In this document: one piece after another, positions 1 to 5,133 of the stretch
Layout: the number at the start of each line of letters is the position of its first letter
Numbering within the stretch: position 1 is the first letter of the stretch
Assembly (NCBI GenBank): GCA_021796315.1
Contig: JAJYOH010000326.1
Span: 1 to 6,897 of the forward strand
Length of the DNA stretch: 6,897 nt
Direction of reading: 5' to 3'
Origin: Chloroflexota bacterium
Lineage (GTDB): Bacteria; Chloroflexota; Anaerolineae; Anaerolineales; Villigracilaceae
Translations under genes and position numbers: made by a program
Notes under the pieces: generated by a model
Told to the model about the DNA's origin: nothing
The model's input: only the letters and a program-made list of their open reading frames with translations
Databases searched by the model: none

Positions 1-900
1 TTCGACCTCGGCAGCCTGTTCATCTTTTTCGCCGAGTTCTTTTTGGATGGCTTTCATCTGCTCGCGCAGATAATATTCACGCTGGACTTTCTCGATCTCG
101 CCGCGCGCTTCATTCTGGATTTTCTGACCAAGCGTCAGCACTTCAGCTTCGCGCACCAGCAAACCGATCAGCTTGCGAAGTTTCTCGCCGACCGAGTCGA
201 TCTCAAGGATTTCCTGTGCATCCTTTAAATCAATGCGCTGGAAATTGGCGATGGTGTAAACCGTTTGAAGCGGATCCTCGATTGTCGTGATCGAAGAAAC
301 CAATTCTTCAGGAAAAGATGGGATCATCTTCGTGATGTCCTGGAATTGGTCGCGTGCATTACGCGCCAGGGCATCGATCTCAAGTCCCTCTTCGATTTTT
401 TCGGGGGCGAGTTCGATCCGCGCCTTGAGATAAGGTTCCTGTTCGACAAATTCGCCGAGTCTGAATCGATCCATGCCCTGCACCAAAAGCCGGATGGTGC
501 CGTCGGGTGCGCGCAACAAACGATGCACCGTGGCGATCACGCCCACTTTATATAAATCATTCGGCCCCGGCGTTTCAAGTTCGGGATTGACCGCAGCCAC
601 GAGTCCAACCAATTTATCGGCCGCCACCACATCGTCCACGAGCCGAACCGAACGCGGCTGACCAACCGTCAGCGGCACAGCCGTCTGGGGGTAAACCACC
701 ACCCCGCGCAGAGGCAGGATCGGCAAAACATCCGGATATTTTGGCGCATCAGTTTTTTCAGATTCAGCAGGCTGGGTCAGATCGCCCTTTTTCCCAAATG
801 CAGAAAAAACCGACGGAATGAGCAAATTTAACTCTTCGTCGGCCTGCTCATTCCATTCATAAAATTCGGCCATGCTGGATTGCCAGCGGGAAGCAGGCAT
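1..900 (-). CDS. lon: Lon protease, N-terminal 300 residues (runs off left edge)
   Basis: ATP-dependent cytoplasmic serine protease that degrades misfolded and regulatory proteins. The frame is open from an ATG at 900 to the window edge, giving 300 residues. Residues 1-57 are a low-complexity, partly acidic lead. The LON substrate-binding domain starts near residue 58 with LPILPLRGVVVYP and includes VGLVAAVNPE (about 98-107) and RLLVQGMDRFRLGEF (about 137-151). A helical region follows and ends in the family signature QREYYLREQMKAIQKELGE (about 273-291), which precedes the AAA+ module. The Walker motifs and the Ser-Lys protease domain lie outside the window, so catalytic integrity cannot be judged. 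The start at 900 is preferred over the in-frame ATG at 873 because GAGGA lies 4 nt upstream of it, inside the end of the hsp20 gene. That hsp20 stop codon directly abuts this ATG, which suggests translational coupling. Confidence 0.95.
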   Translation of the reverse strand, partial: MPASRWQSSMAEFYEWNEQADEELNLLIPSVFSAFGKKGDLTQPAESEKTDAPKYPDVLPILPLRGVVVYPQTAVPLTVGQPRSVRLVDDVVAADKLVGLVAAVNPELETPGPNDLYKVGVIATVHRLLRAPDGTIRLLVQGMDRFRLGEFVEQEPYLKARIELAPEKIEEGLEIDALARNARDQFQDITKMIPSFPEELVSSITTIEDPLQTVYTIANFQRIDLKDAQEILEIDSVGEKLRKLIGLLVREAEVLTLGQKIQNEARGEIEKVQREYYLREQMKAIQKELGEKDEQAAEVE

Positions 901-1302
901 CTATTCCTCGATTTTTACATTCGTTGATTTTAGTTTCGGAAGTACAACGGCCAGGAATCCGTTTTTGTATTCCGCTTCAGATTGTTCGATATCGACCGGA
1001 CCCGGAATACTGATGACAGTGGAAAATTTCCCATAGCGGATTTCCATCTGATGATAAGCGCGTCTTTCCGGGACGTCCGGCCGGATTCCGTTTACAAACA
1101 AATGCCCATCTTCGAGCATCACCTCGAAATCCGATTCGCGCATTCCGGCCACCTCGACGCGCACAACGTACTCATCATCCGTTTCGTACACATCCGTCGG
1201 CGGACTCCACACTGACGGCAGCACCTGCCAACTGACCGCGTGGATGATCTCGCGGCGCTTCTCGGTTAAAGTTATTTCAGAACGGCGAATTACTGGAGCC
1301 AT
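901..1302 (-). CDS. Hsp20/alpha-crystallin small heat-shock protein
   Basis: ATP-independent holdase that binds unfolding proteins in the cytoplasm. The product has 133 residues, a usual size for the family. The alpha-crystallin domain spans about residues 33-123: it opens with WSPPTDVYETDDEYVVRVEV, continues with DFEVMLEDGHLFVNGIR, and ends in the hallmark AEYKNGFLAVVLPK (about 110-123). The tail NVKIEE holds a V-x-I pair that fits the (I/V)-x-(I/V) motif used in oligomer assembly. The frame can be extended to a GTG at 1323, but the ATG at 1302 has AAGGAG 7 nt upstream and is the better start. The gene lies 57 nt after tpx, and its last codon is directly followed by the lon ATG. A holdase and Lon expressed together would act on the same unfolded clients. 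That joint role is inferred from the layout. Confidence 0.93.
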   Translation of the reverse strand: MAPVIRRSEITLTEKRREIIHAVSWQVLPSVWSPPTDVYETDDEYVVRVEVAGMRESDFEVMLEDGHLFVNGIRPDVPERRAYHQMEIRYGKFSTVISIPGPVDIEQSEAEYKNGFLAVVLPKLKSTNVKIEE

Positions 1303-1309
1303 GGTCTTA

Positions 1310-1315
1310 CTCCTT
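1310..1315 (-). promoter_or_regulatory. Ribosome binding site of hsp20 (decides the start)
   Basis: AAGGAG on the minus strand lies 7 nt before the ATG at 1302. It falls inside the longer reading that would begin at GTG 1323, which has no comparable site of its own. This supports the shorter 133-residue protein. Confidence 0.8.
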
Positions 1316-1359
1316 ACTTTCACCTGTGCGAAGTTTTACCTCCGCGCTTTCAACCAATA

Positions 1360-1884
1360 TCAGCCCAAAGCTTTTTTCGCGGCTTCGAGCACCTCGATAT
1401 AGTTTGGTTCATCTCCCAAAGCGGGCATATAGTCCGCGTAAACAACTTTGCCATCGCGTCCAACCACAAAAACGGCGCGGCGCAGAACGCGGCGCTCTTT
1501 GATCAACACGCCATATTTTTCGCCGAAATCTGCGCTCTGATGATCGGAGAGCGTCATCACCTGATCGACGCCCGCCGCACCGCACCATCTCTTTTGTGCA
1601 TAAGGCAAATCCATGCTGAGAACTTCAATGACAATATCTTTACTCAGAGATGCGGCTTCTTCATTGAAACGACGCGTCTCACGGTCGCACACTTCTGTGT
1701 CGAGGGAGGGAACCGCCGCGATAATGCGAACCTTGCCCTCGGTATCGCCCAGTCCATGAACGACAGACCAGCCTGTTGAATGTGCGCTGAAATCCGGCGC
1801 AACCTGTCCTGCTTTGACATCGTCACCAATAACGGTAGCATCCTTGCCGCCAACTTTAATAATCCCAAATCTTTCTGTGGTCAT
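1360..1884 (-). CDS. tpx: Thiol peroxidase, Tpx-type atypical 2-Cys peroxiredoxin
   Basis: Reduces hydrogen and alkyl peroxides with electrons from thioredoxin. The 174-residue product has the thioredoxin-like peroxiredoxin fold and the Tpx signature VPSLDTEVCD (residues 58-67), with peroxidatic Cys66 and the neighbouring Thr63. Cys101 in KRWCGAAG sits where the Tpx resolving cysteine belongs, so an intramolecular disulfide is expected. The conserved arginine of the active site fits R136 in LRRAVFVV. The family is usually about 165-175 residues long, so the gene appears complete. The start at 1884 has AGGAG 7 nt upstream. An in-frame ATG further upstream at 1941 would place the start inside the tRNA gene and is rejected. 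The gene lies 32 nt after the tRNA and 57 nt before hsp20. No private promoter is obvious in the short tRNA-tpx gap. Confidence 0.95.
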   Translation of the reverse strand: MTTERFGIIKVGGKDATVIGDDVKAGQVAPDFSAHSTGWSVVHGLGDTEGKVRIIAAVPSLDTEVCDRETRRFNEEAASLSKDIVIEVLSMDLPYAQKRWCGAAGVDQVMTLSDHQSADFGEKYGVLIKERRVLRRAVFVVGRDGKVVYADYMPALGDEPNYIEVLEAAKKALG

Positions 1885-1916
1885 ACTTATACTCCTAATA
1901 ATTTGTAATTTACCAG

Positions 1917-1989
1917 CGCCCCTGGCGGGATTCGAACCCACAACCTACTGCTTAGAAGGCAGGTGCTCTATCCGTTGAGCTACAGGGGC
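1917..1989 (-). tRNA. tRNA-Arg, anticodon UCU
   Basis: A 73-nt cloverleaf can be folded by eye. The acceptor stem GCCCCTG/CAGGGGC has seven pairs; the D stem is GCTC/GAGC with an 8-nt loop; the anticodon loop CTTCTAA gives TCT; the variable region is 5 nt; and the T stem GTGGG/CCCGC (one G-U pair) closes a TTCGAAT loop. The discriminator is G and CCA is not encoded. The outermost pair of the anticodon stem (27-43) is a C-U mismatch while the other four pair. It should decode AGA and, by wobble, AGG. The 5' end lies only 5 nt after the stop codon of the 153-residue gene and the 3' end 32 nt before tpx, so it is probably processed from a longer mRNA unless a promoter lies inside the upstream gene. 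Confidence 0.95.
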
Positions 1990-1994
1990 AATAA

Positions 1995-2456
1995 TCATGC
2001 CGCGGCAATTTCAGTTTCTTCGACCGCGTCCTGTGGTTTGGCAGCCTGATATGGTCTCAGGCCACGATATACGCGCGGGCCTGCCAGCGTCCGCAGTATG
2101 GTTTCGGGAGGACGATTGAGCCGCTTCGAGAGATCCGTCGCGTTCATCGGTTGGTTTCCGTTGACCAGAAAGATGCGGAAGACAGCCTCAACCACTGCGG
2201 TGTGTTCCGTAACAAAATCCGGCAGGAGCGCGCAATGGCTCATCAGTGTATGTTGGATTCCATCCACAGGTTTGACCTCGGCGGTTTGCGGATCGATCCA
2301 ATCTATCATGGCTCCTTCCTGCACATCGGCCAAGGTTTGCTGATGCTCGGCGCATAGAAGGGAGCGCAAAAAAACATGCCAATCGCGATCGTTTTGCGCC
2401 CACCATTCAAAGTCAATGTGAAACGGCGTCTGGACAGACGGTTTAAGCAAACTCAT
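1995..2456 (-). CDS. Conserved-looking protein of unknown function with HTH-like C-terminal half
   Basis: I do not recognise a named family. The 153-residue product has an aromatic N-terminal part (residues 11-31, with FHIDFEWWAQNDRDWHVF), a middle part rich in Asp, Glu, Thr and His, and a C-terminal segment, about 90-133, that reads like a helix-turn-helix or winged helix: AVFRIFLVNG, then ATDLSKRLNRPPETILRTL and VYRGLRPY as a possible wing. The last 17 residues are acidic and Ala-rich and look disordered. No signal peptide or membrane segment is seen, so it is probably cytoplasmic. Its ATG directly follows the stop of the 520-residue gene, with GGAGGAGGA inside the end of that gene as the ribosome binding site, so the two are probably translated together and may be partners. 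A DNA- or RNA-binding role is inferred from the HTH-like pattern only. Confidence 0.8.
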   Translation of the reverse strand: MSLLKPSVQTPFHIDFEWWAQNDRDWHVFLRSLLCAEHQQTLADVQEGAMIDWIDPQTAEVKPVDGIQHTLMSHCALLPDFVTEHTAVVEAVFRIFLVNGNQPMNATDLSKRLNRPPETILRTLAGPRVYRGLRPYQAAKPQDAVEETEIAAA

Positions 2457-4019
2457 TTATTCCTCCTCCAGACGGAAGTGCAGATCGCCGACATGGATAA
2501 AACGCGGTTGACTTGCCAATAGTGCAAACAACGGAGCAGGAGGCACACGGCGCACAAGGTTGACAGCCGCATACAACTCCTGTGCATGAACATGCCCCTG
2601 CGGGGTAAGCTTGGTCATCTCGCGCATCACAGAGACCACCAAATCCTCGAACGAACGGTTCTTTATCCACAATGGATCGAGCGCTTTGAAATCAGGAACA
2701 TAGATTGCCATGCGGTCATTGAACTCGGCAGTGATAGCCTGTTTCAACATGGCAAAAACCAATCCGCCATCCGCGCCAACGATCAAGGTTCGCACCCAGT
2801 CCTTCGATGAACGCTGGGTCTTGGCCTCAATGATCACCTCTCCCGGCTTCTGTCCGCGCTTTACTGAGACAAGGCTGCCAGGTATGAGTTGAAGATTTTT
2901 ATACCAATTGCGCAGTCCAAACACATATCCTTGCTCGAGCACAGCCCAGGCAGGTATCTTCAAACCAGATTTGCCATCCACCAATGTAAAACGCACCCGC
3001 GGCGACTCAAGAGCAGTTGGAAACAACAAGCGCGTACGCGCTGAGAGAGGCAACGTCCCTGCGCGCAGGTGTGGATAGATCAAACTAATGGTCACTTCCT
3101 TCAAGTCTTTCCGCTCGAAAGTATTGATCTCACTCAACTCATCGTCAAGCTGGGCTTCAAGTTTCAACATGGCATCGTCAAGCGCCGAACGATCATGCTC
3201 GATCTTTGAATACTGCAAAGTGGATGGAATTTCGCGCACGCCATCCGGTTCCAGGCGACGCAAGCACCATAACACTTCACCGCGCGGACCGACCTCATCG
3301 AAACGATCATCGTTCTGCAGGGCATAATTCAAAGAGAACTCAGTAAGCTTTGGGTTTACGCCCGCCGGCAACTCAATATCTTTCATCAAAGCCGAAGTGG
3401 GCTGGGGTTCACCCTGCGCCATATCCAACACTGCCTCAGCAAGATTAAGATGGCCCTCATTCACGTCAACCAGCAATCCGCGCGGGAACCAGCGTCCCGC
3501 AATTTTTACAAGCCCTTCATCCTTCACAAATGCATCTTCAAGCTTTTTTTCGATCTCGACTCCGTTTTCCTGCAGGATGGCGTCAGTATTAAGGTTTTCT
3601 TCTTCGGCCACCGTGCCGCGTTCTTCATTCAAAACATGATTCGCAAGACCAGCCGCAAACATCTTCTCTGAGCCATCCGCCAAAGCGACAGTAATTACAT
3701 CGAACTCGCCCGCATCAGGATTGACCCCGGAGCGGGTCGCCGTTACCCTTCCTTTTTTCCAATCGAGAGCCGGGAACACTAGATTATCGCCTGCACTAAA
3801 TTTATCCCTGGGCAAAAATGTTTTCCCGCCTGCCTGACGTTCCTTTGCTTGTGTCTCACGTTCAGACTTGACGCGCATCTCAACGAATATCAATGCAAGA
3901 TCCTGCGTTGTAAGCGGCGTTTCGATCTCGAATAAGTGCGTATGCAAAACTTCAACATCGTGTGATGTAACTTGAAGTGATTTCCAATAGTCCGACAATA
4001 GAGAAAAGATTCCAGCCAT
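2457..4019 (-). CDS. Large protein of unknown function with winged-helix-like segments
   Basis: I do not recognise a named family. The 520-residue product is soluble, without signal peptide or membrane segments. Visible parts are: an N-terminal helical segment (1-60) with TTQDLALIFVEMRVKSERE; a beta-rich part (about 66-130, with FSAGDNLVFPALDWKKGRVT) resembling a small barrel; an acidic helical stretch (135-170); a segment around 221-256 ending NDDRFDEVGPRGEVLWCLRR; a charged, possibly coiled stretch (270-308); a second beta-rich part (about 310-400); and a C-terminal segment (465-520) ending in SQPRFIHVGDLHFRLEEE. The segments ending near 254 and 517 share the pattern (D/P)RF-x2-VG-x(n)-(hydrophobic)-x-L/R, seen at the ends of winged helices such as HARE-HTH. 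The ATG at 4019 has AAGGA 4 nt upstream. It is the first gene of the leftward unit. A nucleic-acid-linked role is inferred only. Confidence 0.85.
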   Translation of the reverse strand: MAGIFSLLSDYWKSLQVTSHDVEVLHTHLFEIETPLTTQDLALIFVEMRVKSERETQAKERQAGGKTFLPRDKFSAGDNLVFPALDWKKGRVTATRSGVNPDAGEFDVITVALADGSEKMFAAGLANHVLNEERGTVAEEENLNTDAILQENGVEIEKKLEDAFVKDEGLVKIAGRWFPRGLLVDVNEGHLNLAEAVLDMAQGEPQPTSALMKDIELPAGVNPKLTEFSLNYALQNDDRFDEVGPRGEVLWCLRRLEPDGVREIPSTLQYSKIEHDRSALDDAMLKLEAQLDDELSEINTFERKDLKEVTISLIYPHLRAGTLPLSARTRLLFPTALESPRVRFTLVDGKSGLKIPAWAVLEQGYVFGLRNWYKNLQLIPGSLVSVKRGQKPGEVIIEAKTQRSSKDWVRTLIVGADGGLVFAMLKQAITAEFNDRMAIYVPDFKALDPLWIKNRSFEDLVVSVMREMTKLTPQGHVHAQELYAAVNLVRRVPPAPLFALLASQPRFIHVGDLHFRLEEE

Positions 4020-4053
4020 AGATTCCTTGTTACTTAATAGTATTAGCCAAATA

Positions 4054-4059
4054 ATTATA
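4054..4059 (-). promoter_or_regulatory. Candidate -10 box for the leftward unit
   Basis: A perfect TATAAT on the minus strand lies 34 nt before the ATG at 4019. There is no good -35 hexamer 16-18 bp upstream (only AT-rich sequence such as AAATAT), so this would be an activator-dependent or weak promoter, or a chance match in AT-rich DNA. Confidence 0.4.
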
Positions 4060-4203
4060 CACTACCTTACGCGTATATATTTGGTTTTAGCCTGGTCTTC
4101 GCAAGAACAATGCAACAGTTAATTATTCATGGAATTCAATGCGTCACATGACTGAATTTTCATCGTATCAGAGAACAAGATATCAATAAATGCAAGACAA
4201 CTG

Positions 4204-4214
4204 ACCAATTTGGT
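4204..4214. repeat. Short palindrome ACCAA-T-TTGGT
   Basis: Two perfect 5-bp inverted arms flank a single central T. The site lies roughly midway between the two start codons. It could be an operator half-pair, but a site this short may occur by chance in AT-rich DNA. Confidence 0.3.
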
Positions 4215-4245
4215 TTCAAGAAAACAATAACAAATCACCTGGCTT

Positions 4246-4259
4246 CTGAAAAATTTCAG
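4246..4259. repeat. Inverted repeat CTGAAA-AA-TTTCAG
   Basis: Two perfect 6-bp arms are separated by AA. The site lies about 85 bp upstream of the -35 box of the rightward promoter. Operator-like in size and shape, but no regulator can be named. Confidence 0.35.
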
Positions 4260-4313
4260 TAATTCTATTTTAGTCGAATAAACATCTCAATATCGCCGCT
4301 AAAAGGCCTCGTG

Positions 4314-4341
4314 AAATTGTGATGATTGTCATGCGCAATTT
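4314..4341. promoter_or_regulatory. Nested dyad next to the -35 box, candidate operator
   Basis: Outer arms AAATTG (4314-4319) and CAATTT (4336-4341) enclose inner arms ATGA (4322-4325) and TCAT (4329-4332). The centres of the two pairs differ by only half a base, so the whole forms one 28-bp two-fold element. It ends 2 bp before the -35 hexamer. That is a typical position for a dimeric regulator, and the downstream GntR-family protein is the obvious candidate. The link is inferred. Confidence 0.45.
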
Positions 4342-4343
4342 AC

Positions 4344-4372
4344 TTGACGCACCTATTTAACCGGATTATACT
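4344..4372 (+). promoter_or_regulatory. Sigma-70-type promoter of the GntR-family gene
   Basis: The -35 hexamer TTGACG (4344-4349) is one base from consensus, the spacer is exactly 17 bp, and the -10 hexamer TATACT (4367-4372) is also one base from consensus. The start of transcription is expected near 4379, leaving a leader of about 28 nt before the ATG at 4407. It would drive the regulator and probably the oxidoreductase gene behind it. Confidence 0.75.
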
Positions 4373-4385
4373 ACATTCCTACGAA

Positions 4386-4403
4386 TAATCAGATTAATCA
4401 GAT
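4386..4403 (+). repeat. Perfect tandem 9-bp repeat TAATCAGAT x2 in the leader
   Basis: Two adjacent identical copies lie between the predicted transcription start and the ATG at 4407. They occupy the place where a ribosome binding site would be expected, and no good Shine-Dalgarno sequence is present there. Possible roles are a repressor site just downstream of the promoter or a leader element affecting translation. Both are inferred. Confidence 0.6.
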
Positions 4404-4406
4404 ATT

Positions 4407-5081
4407 ATGCTTAGAGAACGCGTTTCCCCCGATATTTCTGAATTTCTCCGGTATCTGGCATCGCATCCAGAGGCCGAGAGCGGATTGGTCGCGCTTACCG
4501 AACTCAGCCGCGAACTGGGCATCAGCGTGGCCGGGTTGCGGGAACAACTTGAAGTGGCACGCGCGCTCGGTTTAGTGGAAGTCCGCCCGAGGACAGGCAC
4601 GAGGCGACGCCCCTATTCCTTCACTCCCGCCGTCAGGCAAAGCTTGCAATATGCGTTGGCGCTTGACTCAAGCTACTTCCAAAAATATTCCGAACTGCGC
4701 AATCATGTTGAAGCGACTTATTGGGACGAAGCCGTCGCTCTCTTGAACAACGAAGATAAAACCGAATTGCAAGGTTTGATTACGCGCGCACAGGAAAAAC
4801 TGCACGGCACGCCCATACAAGTTCCACACGAAGAACATCGCAGGTTACACCTGCTAATTTATAGCCGCCTAAACAATCCATTCGTTACCGGCCTGCTTGA
4901 AGCATATTGGGACGCGTACGAAACCGTTGGCTTAAATGTTTACGCTGGCGGCATGGATTATTTGCAGGAAGTCTGGCAATATCATGCAAAGATGGTGGAG
5001 TGCATCTGCAATGGCAATTACCAAGCGGGGCGCGAAGCCCTCATCGCACATATTGAGCTTCTTGCCCACCGCCCCGGATAA
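4407..5081 (+). CDS. GntR-family transcriptional regulator, FCD type
   Basis: Dimeric DNA-binding regulator that responds to a small ligand, often an organic acid. The product has 224 residues, usual for the FadR/FCD subfamily. The winged helix-turn-helix covers about residues 28-72 (LTELSRELGISVAGLREQLE, then LGLVEVRPRTGTRRRPYSF as wing). The all-helical FCD domain covers about 88-222, with the R/N/E pattern of its first helix at 98-102, HRRLHLLIYSRLNNP at 144-158 and H193/H215 in YHAKMVECI and ALIAHIELL. His148, His193 and His215 match the three family metal-binding histidines, while the usual Asp ligand four residues before the first of them is His144. The gene has a good promoter but a poor ribosome binding site. 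It lies 52 nt upstream of the oxidoreductase gene on the same strand and is probably its local regulator as well as its own. Confidence 0.88.
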   Translation: MLRERVSPDISEFLRYLASHPEAESGLVALTELSRELGISVAGLREQLEVARALGLVEVRPRTGTRRRPYSFTPAVRQSLQYALALDSSYFQKYSELRNHVEATYWDEAVALLNNEDKTELQGLITRAQEKLHGTPIQVPHEEHRRLHLLIYSRLNNPFVTGLLEAYWDAYETVGLNVYAGGMDYLQEVWQYHAKMVECICNGNYQAGREALIAHIELLAHRPG

Positions 5082-5092
5082 AAATATTCGTT

Positions 5093-5110
5093 GCGCCTGT
5101 AAATCGGCGC
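5093..5110 (+). repeat. Small inverted repeat GCGCC/GGCGC between regulator and oxidoreductase genes
   Basis: Five-bp GC-only arms enclose an 8-nt loop in the 52-nt gap. No run of T follows, so it is not a standard terminator. It could be a small hairpin in a shared mRNA, for example one affecting stability between the genes, or chance. Confidence 0.25.
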
Positions 5111-5124
5111 CGCGATAAAAATTT

Positions 5125-5129
5125 AGGAG
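5125..5129 (+). promoter_or_regulatory. Ribosome binding site of the oxidoreductase gene
   Basis: AGGAG lies 4 nt before the ATG at 5134, within AGGAGACTT. It fixes the start and contrasts with the poor site of the regulator gene upstream, predicting more oxidoreductase than regulator from a shared mRNA. Confidence 0.7.
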
Positions 5130-5133
5130 ACTT

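Larger units (their letters stand above)
4020..4406. other. Divergent AT-rich intergenic regulatory region
   Basis: About 390 bases lie between two divergent genes without a credible coding frame, and they are visibly richer in A and T than the flanking genes. The region holds a -10-like box for the leftward unit, a good promoter for the rightward unit, a nested dyad beside that promoter, a tandem 9-bp repeat, and two shorter palindromes at 4204-4214 and 4246-4259. A bulged inverted repeat at 4133-4158 (AATTCA with TGAATT, and inner GTCA with TGAC) could fold but is weak. No tRNA, small RNA or riboswitch class is recognised. Confidence 0.8.

Noticed and set aside
43..661. Several plus-strand frames of 61-96 residues
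   Set aside because: They are shadows of the Lon coding sequence on the other strand.
1303..1323. GTG start giving a 140-residue Hsp20
   Set aside because: The ATG 21 nt later has AAGGAG at ideal spacing, while the GTG has no comparable site.
1303..1359. CIRCE heat-shock operator or a terminator in front of hsp20
   Set aside because: Neither the CIRCE arms (TTAGCACTC/GAGTGCTAA) nor a GC-rich hairpin with a T run is present in the gap.
1885..1941. A 19-residue N-terminal extension of the peroxidase from an upstream in-frame ATG
   Set aside because: It would start inside the tRNA gene and is unlike Tpx proteins. The ATG at 1884 has a good ribosome binding site and gives the family length.
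4020..4406. CRISPR array, insertion sequence or attachment site
   Set aside because: The repeats there are short, unlike each other and not regularly spaced, and no transposase or integrase frame is present in the window.
5093..5110. Rho-independent terminator between the regulator and oxidoreductase genes
   Set aside because: The inverted repeat has only 5-bp arms and is not followed by a run of T.
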